DNA of 54,448 nt from Photobacterium pectinilyticum (GTDB lineage: Bacteria; Pseudomonadota; Gammaproteobacteria; Enterobacterales; Vibrionaceae). The translations under genes were made by a program, and so were the position numbers. The DNA is taken from NCBI RefSeq assembly GCF_024357955.1, contig NZ_JANEYT010000033.1, positions 1-54,448 of the forward strand. Reading direction: 5' to 3'. Every line of letters starts with the position of its first letter. The first letter of the stretch is position 1. A model generated the notes under the pieces. The model searched no databases and was not told the origin of the DNA. It worked only from the letters and a program-made list of their open reading frames with translations. Shown piece after piece: positions 35,469 to 43,909 of the stretch.

Positions 35469-35990
35469 TTAGAACTCCTGCAGGTAAAAACTTGGTTTTA
35501 AATCATCTAACCACGTGAGGCCGTCTTGGTTTTCAGGTGTGCAATAATGAATAAATACAGAAAGCCACTTTTCTATTTTGCGGGTGTGCTGCTGGGCGTA
35601 GGTGCATTTATCACCGTTTGGCATCACATTGACCCAGCGTTGGTATGGGCCAATATCATTGTATTTTCGTTCTGGCGCTTTGTTCGGCAGTGAAAAAGCG
35701 AATTGTGCAGGTGGCGCCTCAATGGGTTGATTAGTGACGATTTGAATAATCAAATTTTCGCCGCGTTGGTAAGTCTTATTTTCTAATTCAGACCAATACC
35801 AAACGTCTTGGTTACGCCGTTGTCGGTAGTTTGATATCAATGTCATGCCATCGGGATAGATGGGGAGTTGGTAATCATGAATGGACACAGGATCGTCAAA
35901 GCTGTGGCTAATATGCTCCTGATTAGTGAGCTGGCAGCCACTTAATCCTAAAGCGCCTACTGCGAGGCAGAGTGTATTGAGTGCCTTCAT
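35469..35990 (-). CDS. Small lipoprotein, first gene of the cellulose operon
   Basis: The 173-aa product has a lipoprotein signal with lipobox LSGC (lipidated Cys at about residue 19). The rest is a soluble domain with Trp/Tyr-rich motifs (QDVWYWSELENKTY, IGPYQRWVNV) and a Cys pair that could form a disulfide. I do not recognise the family. Its position before bcsA recalls bcsN of type III cellulose clusters, which is also an envelope protein, but homology is not evident by eye. The 2-base gap to bcsA indicates co-translation. Confidence 0.75.
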   Translation of the reverse strand: MKALNTLCLAVGALGLSGCQLTNQEHISHSFDDPVSIHDYQLPIYPDGMTLISNYRQRRNQDVWYWSELENKTYQRGENLIIQIVTNQPIEAPPAQFAFSLPNKAPERKYNDIGPYQRWVNVMPNGDKCTYAQQHTRKIEKWLSVFIHYCTPENQDGLTWLDDLKPSFYLQEF

Positions 35991-36128
35991 TGGAGTCTCC
36001 TAGAGTAACAGTTACCTTGGAGCTGCAATTTAATGACCAGATTGCTTTACATCGTCACCCAGAAGAATGTATGTGAAATAAGTTTCTGAAAGATAAAAAA
36101 ATCCTAGTAAAGAAATTCTTATCAAGAG

Positions 36129-36149
36129 GCATTTCATTTTGTGAAATGC
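36129..36149. promoter_or_regulatory. Perfect dyad upstream of the cellulose operon
   Basis: GCATTTCA-TTTTG-TGAAATGC, an 8-bp perfect inverted repeat, lies about 140 bases before the lipoprotein start in the 348-base gap that must hold the operon promoter. It is a candidate regulator site. No known consensus (such as VpsT or VpsR boxes) was matched confidently. Confidence 0.4.
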
Positions 36150-36268
36150 AACTGATGGATTAGTGCTGTTGCATTATGCTTCTCAATGTGAGGTTAGATA
36201 ATGCGGTATTAACAATGAGTAGATTGGGATTTTGATTAATAAAGTAGATTGAGAATAAAGGTATTAGG

Positions 36269-36314
36269 GTAGCGCTTCCCCTTTACCCTTTAAGTAAAAG
36301 GGGTAAAGCGCTAC
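36269..36314 (-). terminator. Long hairpin terminator after the glyoxalase gene
   Basis: TAGCGCTT-CCCCTTTAC pairs with GTAAAAGGGG-TAAAGCGCTA, giving about 17 bp with two bulges, 25 bases past the stop of the minus-strand gene. Confidence 0.65.
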
Positions 36315-36338
36315 AACGAAATGACGATCAGCAACTGC

Positions 36339-36779
36339 TTACCACTTGCCAACATTTTCCATGGATACCCAAGGTTCAATAGGGGGTAATGCTTCGCCTT
36401 TTTGCAATAATTCTATAGAAATACCATCCGGTGAGCGCACGAATGCCATATGGCCATCGCGCGGTGGACGGTTAATTGTCACGCCACCTGCTTGGAGGTG
36501 AGCACAAAGATCGTAGATATTATCGACACGGAAGGCCAAGTGTCCGAAGTTTCGGCCGCCAGCATATTCCTCAGGATCCCAGTTGTAGGTTAGCTCAACC
36601 AGCGGTGCGCTAGTTATTTTCGCATTTTCGGCATCACCAGGCGCTGCAAGGAAAACCAAAGTGAAGCGACCTTTTTCACTTTCTTTACGATTGGTTTCGA
36701 CTAAGCCCAGTTTGTTGCAGTAGAAATCTAGCGATGCATCAAGATCGCTGACTCTTACCATAGTGTGTAGATATTCCAT
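36339..36779 (-). CDS. Glyoxalase I-like VOC protein
   Basis: The 146-aa product has two VOC beta-alpha-beta-beta-beta units. Metal ligands fit GloA: His5 in YLHTMVRV, Glu in LVELTYNW, His in NFGHLAFRV and Glu in ISIELLQKG. It should isomerise the methylglyoxal-glutathione hemithioacetal. It has a C-terminal tail beyond usual GloA (about 135 aa), and the genome may hold another GloA, so the gene name is withheld. The DJ-1-like gene lies 42 bases upstream on the same strand. Confidence 0.87.
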   Translation of the reverse strand: MEYLHTMVRVSDLDASLDFYCNKLGLVETNRKESEKGRFTLVFLAAPGDAENAKITSAPLVELTYNWDPEEYAGGRNFGHLAFRVDNIYDLCAHLQAGGVTINRPPRDGHMAFVRSPDGISIELLQKGEALPPIEPWVSMENVGKW

Positions 36780-36821
36780 GTTACTTCCTGTTATTGAACG
36801 CTATTGCCTAGCGCCAAGTTA

Positions 36822-37499
36822 CTATTCTAACAGTAATTCTGCAACGGCTTCACCGACGCTGCTGGCCGATTGGGGGTTCTGTCCGGTAATCAGGCGATCA
36901 TCGATTACAACGTTATTTGCCCAGGCTTCAGCTGCAACAAATGTCGCATTGGCCTGTTTAAGTTTGTCCTCTAACAAGAATGGTACGACGGCAGTAAGCC
37001 CTATAGCTTCTTCTTCTTCATTGGTGAATCCAGTGACTTTCTTGTTGGCAATTAGGTGGTCGCCGTTGGCATAGGTCATATTGACTAAAGCCGCTGGACC
37101 GTGGCAAATTGCGGCTAAAATACCATTATGTTGATAGATAGCAATGGCGACTCGATTAACATGCTCATCGTCAGGAAAATCCCACATGGTCCCGTGACCA
37201 CCAGCAAATACGATGGCCTGATAGTCAGAAGGCATGACGTTATTGAGCGAGTGACTGTTTTTTAAATGATCAACCAGTTTTGGGTCTGCAAGAAATCGCG
37301 CGTTGAACTCATCTTCTTCATCCCAGCTTTTGGGGTCTACCGGTGTTTCTCCACCAGCAATTGACACGATATCTACGTCAATACCTTTATCGACCAAGGC
37401 AAAGTAGGGGTGAGTTAACTCTGAAAGCCAAAATCCAGTCGTTGTACCTGTGTTTCCTAGCGCTGCATGGCTGGTTAGGACAATTAATGCTTTTGCCAT
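36822..37499 (-). CDS. DJ-1/PfpI family protein (Hsp31/glyoxalase III-like)
   Basis: The 225-aa product has the nucleophile-elbow motif AAICHGPAAL (C132, H133), the acidic partner Glu27 in GFWLSELTHPY and GGHGTMWDFP. This is the Hsp31-like subgroup with a typical fungal/bacterial glyoxalase III signature. It would convert methylglyoxal to lactate without glutathione, or act as a deglycase/chaperone. Pairing with the VOC glyoxalase gene supports an aldehyde-detoxifying unit. Confidence 0.88.
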   Translation of the reverse strand: MAKALIVLTSHAALGNTGTTTGFWLSELTHPYFALVDKGIDVDIVSIAGGETPVDPKSWDEEDEFNARFLADPKLVDHLKNSHSLNNVMPSDYQAIVFAGGHGTMWDFPDDEHVNRVAIAIYQHNGILAAICHGPAALVNMTYANGDHLIANKKVTGFTNEEEEAIGLTAVVPFLLEDKLKQANATFVAAEAWANNVVIDDRLITGQNPQSASSVGEAVAELLLE

Positions 37500-37618
37500 A
37501 ATGTTACTCCCTCAAGCAAGAGTTGAAACGTACAGCGAAAGCATAGTATACCCAGCTACCTCTAGGTGCTGTTATCGCTACACTTTAACTAGGGACGACA
37601 TATTGAGGCTCCAGAATC

Positions 37619-37993
37619 ATGCTAGAACGTAAGTTGACCATTTTTTATGACGGTGCTTGCCCGAGCTGTGTCGATGATCGCAATTGGTTTACACGGCGAC
37701 TGAGCCGCCCAGACACGGTTGTTTGGTGTGACATTACAGGAAAAGATGATTATCTAAAATCACTGGGAATAGACCCATACCTCGCTGTTAAAGAATTACA
37801 TGTGATGGATATAAACGGTGAGATCCGAAAAGAGCTGGATGCCTATATTCTGCTATTCCGACAGGTATGGTACCTGCGTCCCCTTGTATGGGTAATGGCG
37901 ATTTCATGTGTGAAAGTACGACTATCTCGTTGGTATCGAAAAACCGTTGATCGCCGCTTGGAAGGGCAGGGGCGAATGGATATTGATAAATGA
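37619..37993 (+). CDS. DCC-family thiol-disulfide oxidoreductase-like protein (DUF393)
   Basis: The 124-aa product opens with the DUF393 signature FYDGACPSCVDDR, with the redox CPSC pair at residues 14-17. The family is thioredoxin-like, with no proven substrate. GAGG lies about 10 bases before the ATG. It is followed by the MFS gene on the same strand 156 bases later. Confidence 0.85.
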   Translation: MLERKLTIFYDGACPSCVDDRNWFTRRLSRPDTVVWCDITGKDDYLKSLGIDPYLAVKELHVMDINGEIRKELDAYILLFRQVWYLRPLVWVMAISCVKVRLSRWYRKTVDRRLEGQGRMDIDK

Positions 37994-38149
37994 TGATTAG
38001 CGCTTTTGCGTCAACCACATTGAGCTGTCATCCAAAGTTTGTTTTTGTCTATATCGTTTGCGCAGCGAGCATGATTGAATTACATAGCCTTTTTCAACTG
38101 GACTGTTAAGCTAGTCGAATATTCGTTTATCATTTCAAGTAGGGAAGCT

Positions 38150-39337
38150 ATGTCAGCTACTCGTAAATATCATGGGTGGAAAACACCACAAAACTTTTTG
38201 ATCTTAATTTCAATTATCGTTCCGGTTGCATTTTCAAGTTGGCAGGCGCTACTCAATAATTTCGTAATTGAAGAAGCGGCTTTTACTGGGGCGGACATCG
38301 GCTTGTTACAGAGCGTACGAGAGATCCCTGGCTTTTTAGCATTTACTGCAGTCTTTGTTCTTATGTTCATCCGAGAGCAACGTTTTATGATTCTCTCGCT
38401 CGTAATGTTGACATTAGGGGTCGCCATTACCGGCTTTTTCCCATCGGTGTCGGGGTTGTTGATGACAACCTTACTGATGTCTACTGGCTTTCATTATTTT
38501 GAAACACTCAAACAGTCGTTATCTTTGCAATGGTTGAGCAAAGAGGAAGCACCAGAAGTTCTCGGGAAATTGATTTCAGTTGGCGCTCTGGCATCCTTGT
38601 GTACCTATGGTGCGTTGTGGCTCATGCTAGAGCAGTTTGAACTGTCATTTAAGTGGGTATATTTGATTACCGGTGTAGTAGCTTTTGCTATTTTGGTTTT
38701 TGTTGCTGCGGCATTTCCGCAATTTAAAAGTGAAACGGTACAGACGAAGAAATTGGTATTTCGTAAACGTTATTGGCTCTATTACGCACTGACGTTTATG
38801 AGCGGCGCCCGTCGTCAGATCTTTATTGTCTTCGCTGGGTTCTTGATGGTTGAAAAATTCGGTTATTCCGCAGCTGATATCACCTTGCTATTTTTGATTA
38901 ATTACCTGTTTAACTGGCTATTTGCAAAAAAAATCGGACGGTTTATCGGGCGAGTGGGAGAGCGTAAAGCTTTGGTGTGTGAATATGTGGGCTTAATCGT
39001 GGTGTTTGCCGGTTATGCCATCGTAGAACAAGCTGAAATCGCAGCAGTGTTGTATGTTGTTGACCATTTATTTTTTGCTTTGGCGTTAGCAATGAAAACG
39101 TACTTCCAAAAAATAGCGGACCCAGCCGACATGGCTTCTACTGCAGGTGTTGCATTCACTATTAACCATATTGCTGCCGTCGTGATCCCTGTCAGCTTTG
39201 GCTTACTTTGGTTAACATCACCGTCTTCGGTGTTTTTTGCTGGAGCGGCAATGGCTGGGGTATCACTGTTGCTATCACTGAATATCCCGGCGAAGCCAGA
39301 GGAAGGGAATGAAGTTAGGATGCTAGCTTGGCGCTAA
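38150..39337 (+). CDS. MFS transporter
   Basis: The 395-aa product has about 11-12 membrane helices of the major facilitator fold, with conserved short loops (GADIGLLQSVREIPGF and GRFIGRVGERKALVC, the latter resembling the MFS motif A position). The start at 38150 is preferred over an upstream ATG because AGGGA precedes it closely and it removes a non-conserved leader. Substrate unknown. Confidence 0.85.
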   Translation: MSATRKYHGWKTPQNFLILISIIVPVAFSSWQALLNNFVIEEAAFTGADIGLLQSVREIPGFLAFTAVFVLMFIREQRFMILSLVMLTLGVAITGFFPSVSGLLMTTLLMSTGFHYFETLKQSLSLQWLSKEEAPEVLGKLISVGALASLCTYGALWLMLEQFELSFKWVYLITGVVAFAILVFVAAAFPQFKSETVQTKKLVFRKRYWLYYALTFMSGARRQIFIVFAGFLMVEKFGYSAADITLLFLINYLFNWLFAKKIGRFIGRVGERKALVCEYVGLIVVFAGYAIVEQAEIAAVLYVVDHLFFALALAMKTYFQKIADPADMASTAGVAFTINHIAAVVIPVSFGLLWLTSPSSVFFAGAAMAGVSLLLSLNIPAKPEEGNEVRMLAWR

Positions 39338-39450
39338 TTACCCAAGTCAATGGGGAAATTGACACGCTATGGCAAGGTCGGACTTGAGCAATACGCATAA
39401 GTTTTGCATCATATATTCAAGTGATTTCGAAATACCACAAGGTAATGAAT

Positions 39451-39906
39451 ATGATTTCTAAATGGGCAGTGCGCTTTTTTCAAATGGCGGAGTTAGTTGG
39501 TTCATGGAGTAAAGACCCTTCAACACAAGTCGGTGCTGTTATTACTAAGGGCAACCGCATTGTTTCTGTTGGTTTCAATGGTTATCCCCACGGCGTATCT
39601 GACAGTGCAGATACTGATGACCGTGAAATGAAGTTATTGAAAACACTTCATGCTGAGGAAAATGCGATTTTGTTTGCCAAGCGTGATTTGGCAGATTGTG
39701 ATATTTGGGTAACGCATTTTCCGTGCCCAAACTGTGCTGCCAAAATTATTCAAACAGGTATCTCGACAGTTCATTGTCCTGAACAGACTGAAGATTTTCT
39801 GTCGCGTTGGGGAGATAAGATCCAAGTGAGTAAAGAAATGTTTGAGCAGTCAGGTGTACAGGTAAACTGGCTACCGTTGGATGAGCTAGAAAAAAAAGCA
39901 AATTAA
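39451..39906 (+). CDS. dCMP deaminase family protein
   Basis: The 151-aa zinc deaminase has the signature HAEENAI (Zn His and catalytic Glu) and PCPNC (two Zn Cys). The N-terminal SKDPSTQVGAVI and SVGFNGYPHGV are typical of dCMP/ComEB-type deaminases. It converts dCMP to dUMP for dTTP supply. The start at 39451 has AAGG 8 bases upstream; earlier in-frame GTG and ATG codons have poorer spacing. Confidence 0.9.
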   Translation: MISKWAVRFFQMAELVGSWSKDPSTQVGAVITKGNRIVSVGFNGYPHGVSDSADTDDREMKLLKTLHAEENAILFAKRDLADCDIWVTHFPCPNCAAKIIQTGISTVHCPEQTEDFLSRWGDKIQVSKEMFEQSGVQVNWLPLDELEKKAN

Positions 39907-39929
39907 GCAGAAAACCAAACTAATAACAG

Positions 39930-39956
39930 AGAGGCTGCGAGTGCAGCCTCTTTTTC
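39930..39956 (+). terminator. Intrinsic terminator of the dCMP deaminase gene
   Basis: AGAGGCTGC-GAGT-GCAGCCTCT hairpin followed by TTTT. Confidence 0.9.
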
Positions 39957-40054
39957 GTTATGCTCTTCACCTCCAATCATATAGAAAAGCAGGGCGGGGT
40001 GTTCACTGCAATGGGGAAGGCAGCTGGCATTATGCCGAAGAGCATGAAATTACT

Positions 40055-40113
40055 TGGGGATAAATGGCTATGAACAGGATTAGCAACAAACTATCCCCAG
40101 AAATTGTGGATAA
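40055..40113. promoter_or_regulatory. Cluster of DnaA-box-like 9-mers
   Basis: TGTGGATAA (40105-40113) is a perfect DnaA box (TTATCCACA). TGGGGATAA (40055-40063) and CTATCCCCA (40091-40099) are one- or two-base variants. All lie within 59 bases of the 430-base gap between the dCMP deaminase and YgjV-like genes. Function is inferred; chance is possible. Confidence 0.35.
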
Positions 40114-40336
40114 CTGCTTATTACCTGATCAATGGATATAGTCAATAGGATGCTTAGGAAAATGTCATAGCAATCAACGCTATTATGTTTTGTATATATA
40201 TTTTGATGCTATGTTAATGGCTGGTTTGTTGTTTTGTTATAGTGTTTAATTCTGTTTCAAACGGCGAAATCGCTTGTTTACTCAGGTGTTCCACATTAGT
40301 ATCTACGCCAAATTTTACCTTTGTGGAGAGACTTGA

Positions 40337-40882
40337 ATGGACTTGATCGTCGAAGTGCTGGGCTGGACCAGTGTCGCTTTTTACATATCACTGACTATTT
40401 TTAACAGTATGAAGGCGACACGTTTTGCGGCGTTTGGTTCTGCTGCGAACGATACAGTTTGGGCCTTATTGATGGGCTGGTATCCAAAGGTAATTCTTAA
40501 CCTCGCAGTCGCAAGTATCAATACATACCGCTATGCGAAAGATTTCATGAGTGTATCCAAGACACTGCTGATTGCGTTGGGTAGCGTAATGGCTGTGGGT
40601 ATTGGCTACATTCTATATGTTGCAGTGTCTTCATTTATTGCAGAGCCGACCTTAGCTGTAGGTTTCCAGTTCCTTGATTTGGGTATTATTCTAACAGCCA
40701 TTTATATGACGAGTTTACGCAAGTACCGTGTACTGATGTTGATGTCTGGTTTTGTCGGTATGGTGGGTTACTATGGCAACCCTCAGATGATGATTATCAA
40801 AGCGCTGGTGATTGGTATCATGTCTTACAAGCTATATAAAAATCAGGATGACAGCGCACAAGCTGTTGCGACTCAGTCTTAA
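40337..40882 (+). CDS. Inner membrane protein, YgjV-like
   Basis: The 181-aa product has five to six hydrophobic helices and almost no soluble part. It resembles the YgjV family in size, helix pattern and the repeated short loop with NTYRYAKDF / SLRKYRVLML segments. Function unknown. GGAGAG precedes the ATG by about 8 bases. A strong terminator follows. Confidence 0.75.
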   Translation: MDLIVEVLGWTSVAFYISLTIFNSMKATRFAAFGSAANDTVWALLMGWYPKVILNLAVASINTYRYAKDFMSVSKTLLIALGSVMAVGIGYILYVAVSSFIAEPTLAVGFQFLDLGIILTAIYMTSLRKYRVLMLMSGFVGMVGYYGNPQMMIIKALVIGIMSYKLYKNQDDSAQAVATQS

Positions 40883-40899
40883 TCTGATGTATTGATGAA

Positions 40900-40937
40900 A
40901 AAAGCCCCGGAACGGGTTAAGTTCCGGGGCTTTTTTT
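40900..40937. terminator. Intrinsic terminator between YgjV-like and RluA-like genes
   Basis: AAAAGCCCCGGAAC and GTTCCGGGGCTTTT form a 14-bp stem with a 7-base loop and a T run. It serves both converging genes. Confidence 0.92.
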
Positions 40938-40958
40938 ATGGATATCGCGTTATGAAAT

Positions 40959-42710
40959 TTAAAATTCAGCGTCGACTTGGAAGGTCATTGGCTCATTGGT
41001 GATAGGGTGGTTTAACTCTAACAACTCGGCATGCAGGTGAAGACGGGTGGTTTTAACGCCATACAAGTCGTCACCCAAAATCGGCATATTCAGGCCTAGC
41101 GAGTGGGCGCAATGCACGCGTAGCTGATGGGTTCGGCCGGTTTTCGGATACAAATGTACTTTCGTGTGTTTGTCGCTGCGGCTGATAACTTTCCACGTGG
41201 TTTCAGCCGGCTTACCGTGCTCATGGCATACAAGCTGGCGTGGCCTGTCATCCAGATCCCCGCGCAATGGCAGGTTAATCAATCCATGATCCGCCTCTAA
41301 TACGCCATCAATCATGGCTGTATATCGTTTTTTGACGGTTCGCTGGATAAATTGTTTCTGTAGGCTTTTGTTGGCTCGCTTTGAAATAGCAATGACCATC
41401 AAACCCGAAGTTGACATATCTAGACGATGAACTATCAATGGCCCCGTTGCATCAGGGAACTGTTGTTTCATCCGTAGATACACGGAATCTTCAATGGTTT
41501 TACCCGGTACAGATAGAAACTCAGCTGGCTTGTTGACCACCGCCATATCTTCATCTTGATAAATAATTTCAAGGCTTTTTCCCTCTGCAGGATTCGTTAG
41601 CAGCGGATTGTCGTCAAGTTCGATACCTTCAAGCATATGGGTCAGAATTGGCTGGCATTTACCCTGACAAGCCGGGTAGTAGTGTTTGTGCCGGCGGATT
41701 TCAGATTTTGGTGAGCTACCCCACCAAAACTCGGCCATTGCGAGAGGTGTCATGTTGTGCTTAAAAGCAAACTGCAACAGTTTTGGCGCTGCACACTCAC
41801 CGGCCCCTGCTGGTGGGACACCTTGGGCAGTGCTAATGAAGAGTTCACCAAGGCACTTTTCTTCCCCTTCACTGTTTAGAAAGCAGTATTGTTCGAACAA
41901 CTTTTGCTGTAATGAAGAAGAGAAGTTACGGCGTTGCTCAACCAAAGGCGAGATCACATTCTGTAACAGATCAAGCAGCTCTTGCTTTTGGGCCACTTCA
42001 GCTTCCCAATAAAGTTTGAGGTCGCGCAACTGGAGCTTCTCGATCACACTTTCTTGGCTCAGTTGTGTTTTTAACTGATTACGTACTTCAGGGGCAAGAT
42101 TGGCGCTGTCAGCACGTTTAGCTTTGCGTACTTTCCTGGCTTCGACCATGTTGCTACGATGCGCCGCAAGCGCTTCATTTGAGGCCAGTTGAGCTTCCTG
42201 CAACGCCTGTTTAGCAGTAGCGAGATCTGGATTTGCTTCTAATTTTTTAATCTGCTGACTTAACTCATTGAGTTTATCTTGGCCGCTTAGAAAAAAGCTG
42301 CCTTCTGCGAGCATATCGAACACAGGTGGAACAAAATTAGGCAGTAAGTTTTGATTTGCTACTTTTCCGGAAAAAGCCGAAAGAAAACCGACTTCTCCTT
42401 GTTGATTCTTAACCAGTAACACACCAAACATTTTCCCGATAGCGTTATCGGTATCACCATCTAGGCCAAAATTATGCTGCCAATCAGTTTGTGTCTCAAG
42501 ATGCTGTTGTAGTTGTTCTGCGGCGACAAGGCACAATGGATGTGGCTCGTAGTAGAACGGGTATGTAAAACGCTCGGGCAACTCAAAGTGCTCGATAGAA
42601 GAAGTAAAGGGCGTAAAACAATGTTCCGTGGCGTGCATAAGCTGATCTATGGTGAAGTAATCATGTCCTATCTGTTCTGGTATGAGGTTGATAGGGGTTA
42701 AGGGCGGCAA
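40959..42710 (-). CDS. RluA-family pseudouridine synthase with long N-terminal extension
   Basis: The 583-aa product keeps its catalytic domain at the C-terminus (from about residue 380), with the motif VHRLDMSTSG and catalytic D431. It also shows VKKRYTAMIDG and HPITNEPM. About 380 residues precede it: a folded part, a charged coiled coil (about residues 165-260) and a region with Cys pairs (GAGECAAPK; YYPACQGKC). RluA-type enzymes are normally 220-330 aa. The start codon appears to be TTG at 42710 with AGG about 8 bases upstream. It modifies a uridine in rRNA or tRNA; the target is unknown. Confidence 0.88.
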   Translation of the reverse strand: MPPLTPINLIPEQIGHDYFTIDQLMHATEHCFTPFTSSIEHFELPERFTYPFYYEPHPLCLVAAEQLQQHLETQTDWQHNFGLDGDTDNAIGKMFGVLLVKNQQGEVGFLSAFSGKVANQNLLPNFVPPVFDMLAEGSFFLSGQDKLNELSQQIKKLEANPDLATAKQALQEAQLASNEALAAHRSNMVEARKVRKAKRADSANLAPEVRNQLKTQLSQESVIEKLQLRDLKLYWEAEVAQKQELLDLLQNVISPLVEQRRNFSSSLQQKLFEQYCFLNSEGEEKCLGELFISTAQGVPPAGAGECAAPKLLQFAFKHNMTPLAMAEFWWGSSPKSEIRRHKHYYPACQGKCQPILTHMLEGIELDDNPLLTNPAEGKSLEIIYQDEDMAVVNKPAEFLSVPGKTIEDSVYLRMKQQFPDATGPLIVHRLDMSTSGLMVIAISKRANKSLQKQFIQRTVKKRYTAMIDGVLEADHGLINLPLRGDLDDRPRQLVCHEHGKPAETTWKVISRSDKHTKVHLYPKTGRTHQLRVHCAHSLGLNMPILGDDLYGVKTTRLHLHAELLELNHPITNEPMTFQVDAEF

Positions 42711-42991
42711 TTCTACCTGTTAGTCGAAAGGAGATCATCTTCGGAGATGAATTTCATTAAAAGTGATTGTAAAGTCGCATAAAGCTATGCGTCGCATTGC
42801 ATTTCGTGGTCGTACATTTAACTATGCTGATTCGTTCACTATTGGTAGCAGTATTTTGATATTGTGATAGATAATTTTGAGTAATAAATTGTTGCTTACT
42901 GTTGCTATGAATTGTCAAGATATTGTAAATACGCTGAATGCGGTTTAGATATGGTCTAATCTATTTTAGAACGTTGACAGTTTAATCTCTA

Positions 42992-43876
42992 ATGCCGATT
43001 GAATCGGTAGTAGATTTAATTAGGGCAGTTTTCTCAGTGGATAAAATTTTAAGAACAAAAGATGAGATTGAGCGTCATCTCCTTTTTCCTGGAGAGGAGC
43101 AGCATATTGCTTTATATCAGAATCTTGTTCTTAAAAGTGCATTTCAACCCATAGTTAAAGCCGATGGTAGTGTATTTGCTTACGAAGCATTAATGAGGGT
43201 ATACGACTCAAACGGTGATTTAGTCAATAATGGAGACTTAATCAAACATTACCGAGGCCACCCTGTTCATTTAATTAATATTGACCGACTTGCCCGGGTC
43301 ATCCACCTCAGAAATTTCTCGCTCTCTAAGCTAACCACCAACTTGTTTATTAATATGATGCCAGTCACCATCTTATTTTGTGAGAATGAGGGGCTTGTTG
43401 ACTCTATCTTGTTACCTCGAATTTATGAACTGGGTTTAAAGCCAGAACAAGTTTTTATCGAGATCATAGAGCATTACACAGACGATGATATCGCTTTGGA
43501 GAGAGCTACTCGCCACTTGAGCCAGGTCGGTTTGAATATTGTCATTGATGATTTTGGGATTGAAGGGTCTTCCGAACAGCGCGCTCGGTCCGTGTCACCC
43601 AACGTAATAAAAGCAGATAGTTCCTTATTGGCAGAATACCTAAAGGGGCACACTCAACCGCTTCTAAATGTTTTTGCGTTGTGTCGAGAATTGGGGGCCA
43701 GTCTCATCGTCGAAGGGGTTGAAGACTTAAGAGGGTATCATGCAGCAATATCATTAGGGGCTGATTACCTTCAGGGCTTTTATGTTGGGCTCCCGCAGTT
43801 TAAGAGCGCGACTAGCCAAGCAGTATTAAAGGGTTGCCAAGAATTTAACAAAAGCAACTTTGACCAACCCAATTAA
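42992..43876 (+). CDS. EAL-domain protein, predicted c-di-GMP phosphodiesterase
   Basis: The 294-aa product is an EAL domain without GGDEF or sensor domains. Metal/catalytic residues look intact: E65 in YEALMRV, N121 in FINMMP, E157 in FIEIIEH, D186/D187 in IDDFG, K207, E241/E244 in EGVED and Q261. Loop 6 after DDFG reads IEGSSEQ instead of the usual TGYSSL, which can lower activity. It lacks a visible RBS and the 281-base upstream gap is AT-rich. It could lower c-di-GMP and so oppose the BcsA PilZ switch 7 kb away (inference). Confidence 0.85.
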   Translation: MPIESVVDLIRAVFSVDKILRTKDEIERHLLFPGEEQHIALYQNLVLKSAFQPIVKADGSVFAYEALMRVYDSNGDLVNNGDLIKHYRGHPVHLINIDRLARVIHLRNFSLSKLTTNLFINMMPVTILFCENEGLVDSILLPRIYELGLKPEQVFIEIIEHYTDDDIALERATRHLSQVGLNIVIDDFGIEGSSEQRARSVSPNVIKADSSLLAEYLKGHTQPLLNVFALCRELGASLIVEGVEDLRGYHAAISLGADYLQGFYVGLPQFKSATSQAVLKGCQEFNKSNFDQPN

Positions 43877-43909
43877 ACTACCTGGGCTGGCCTGTTTATA
43901 AATAATCTA

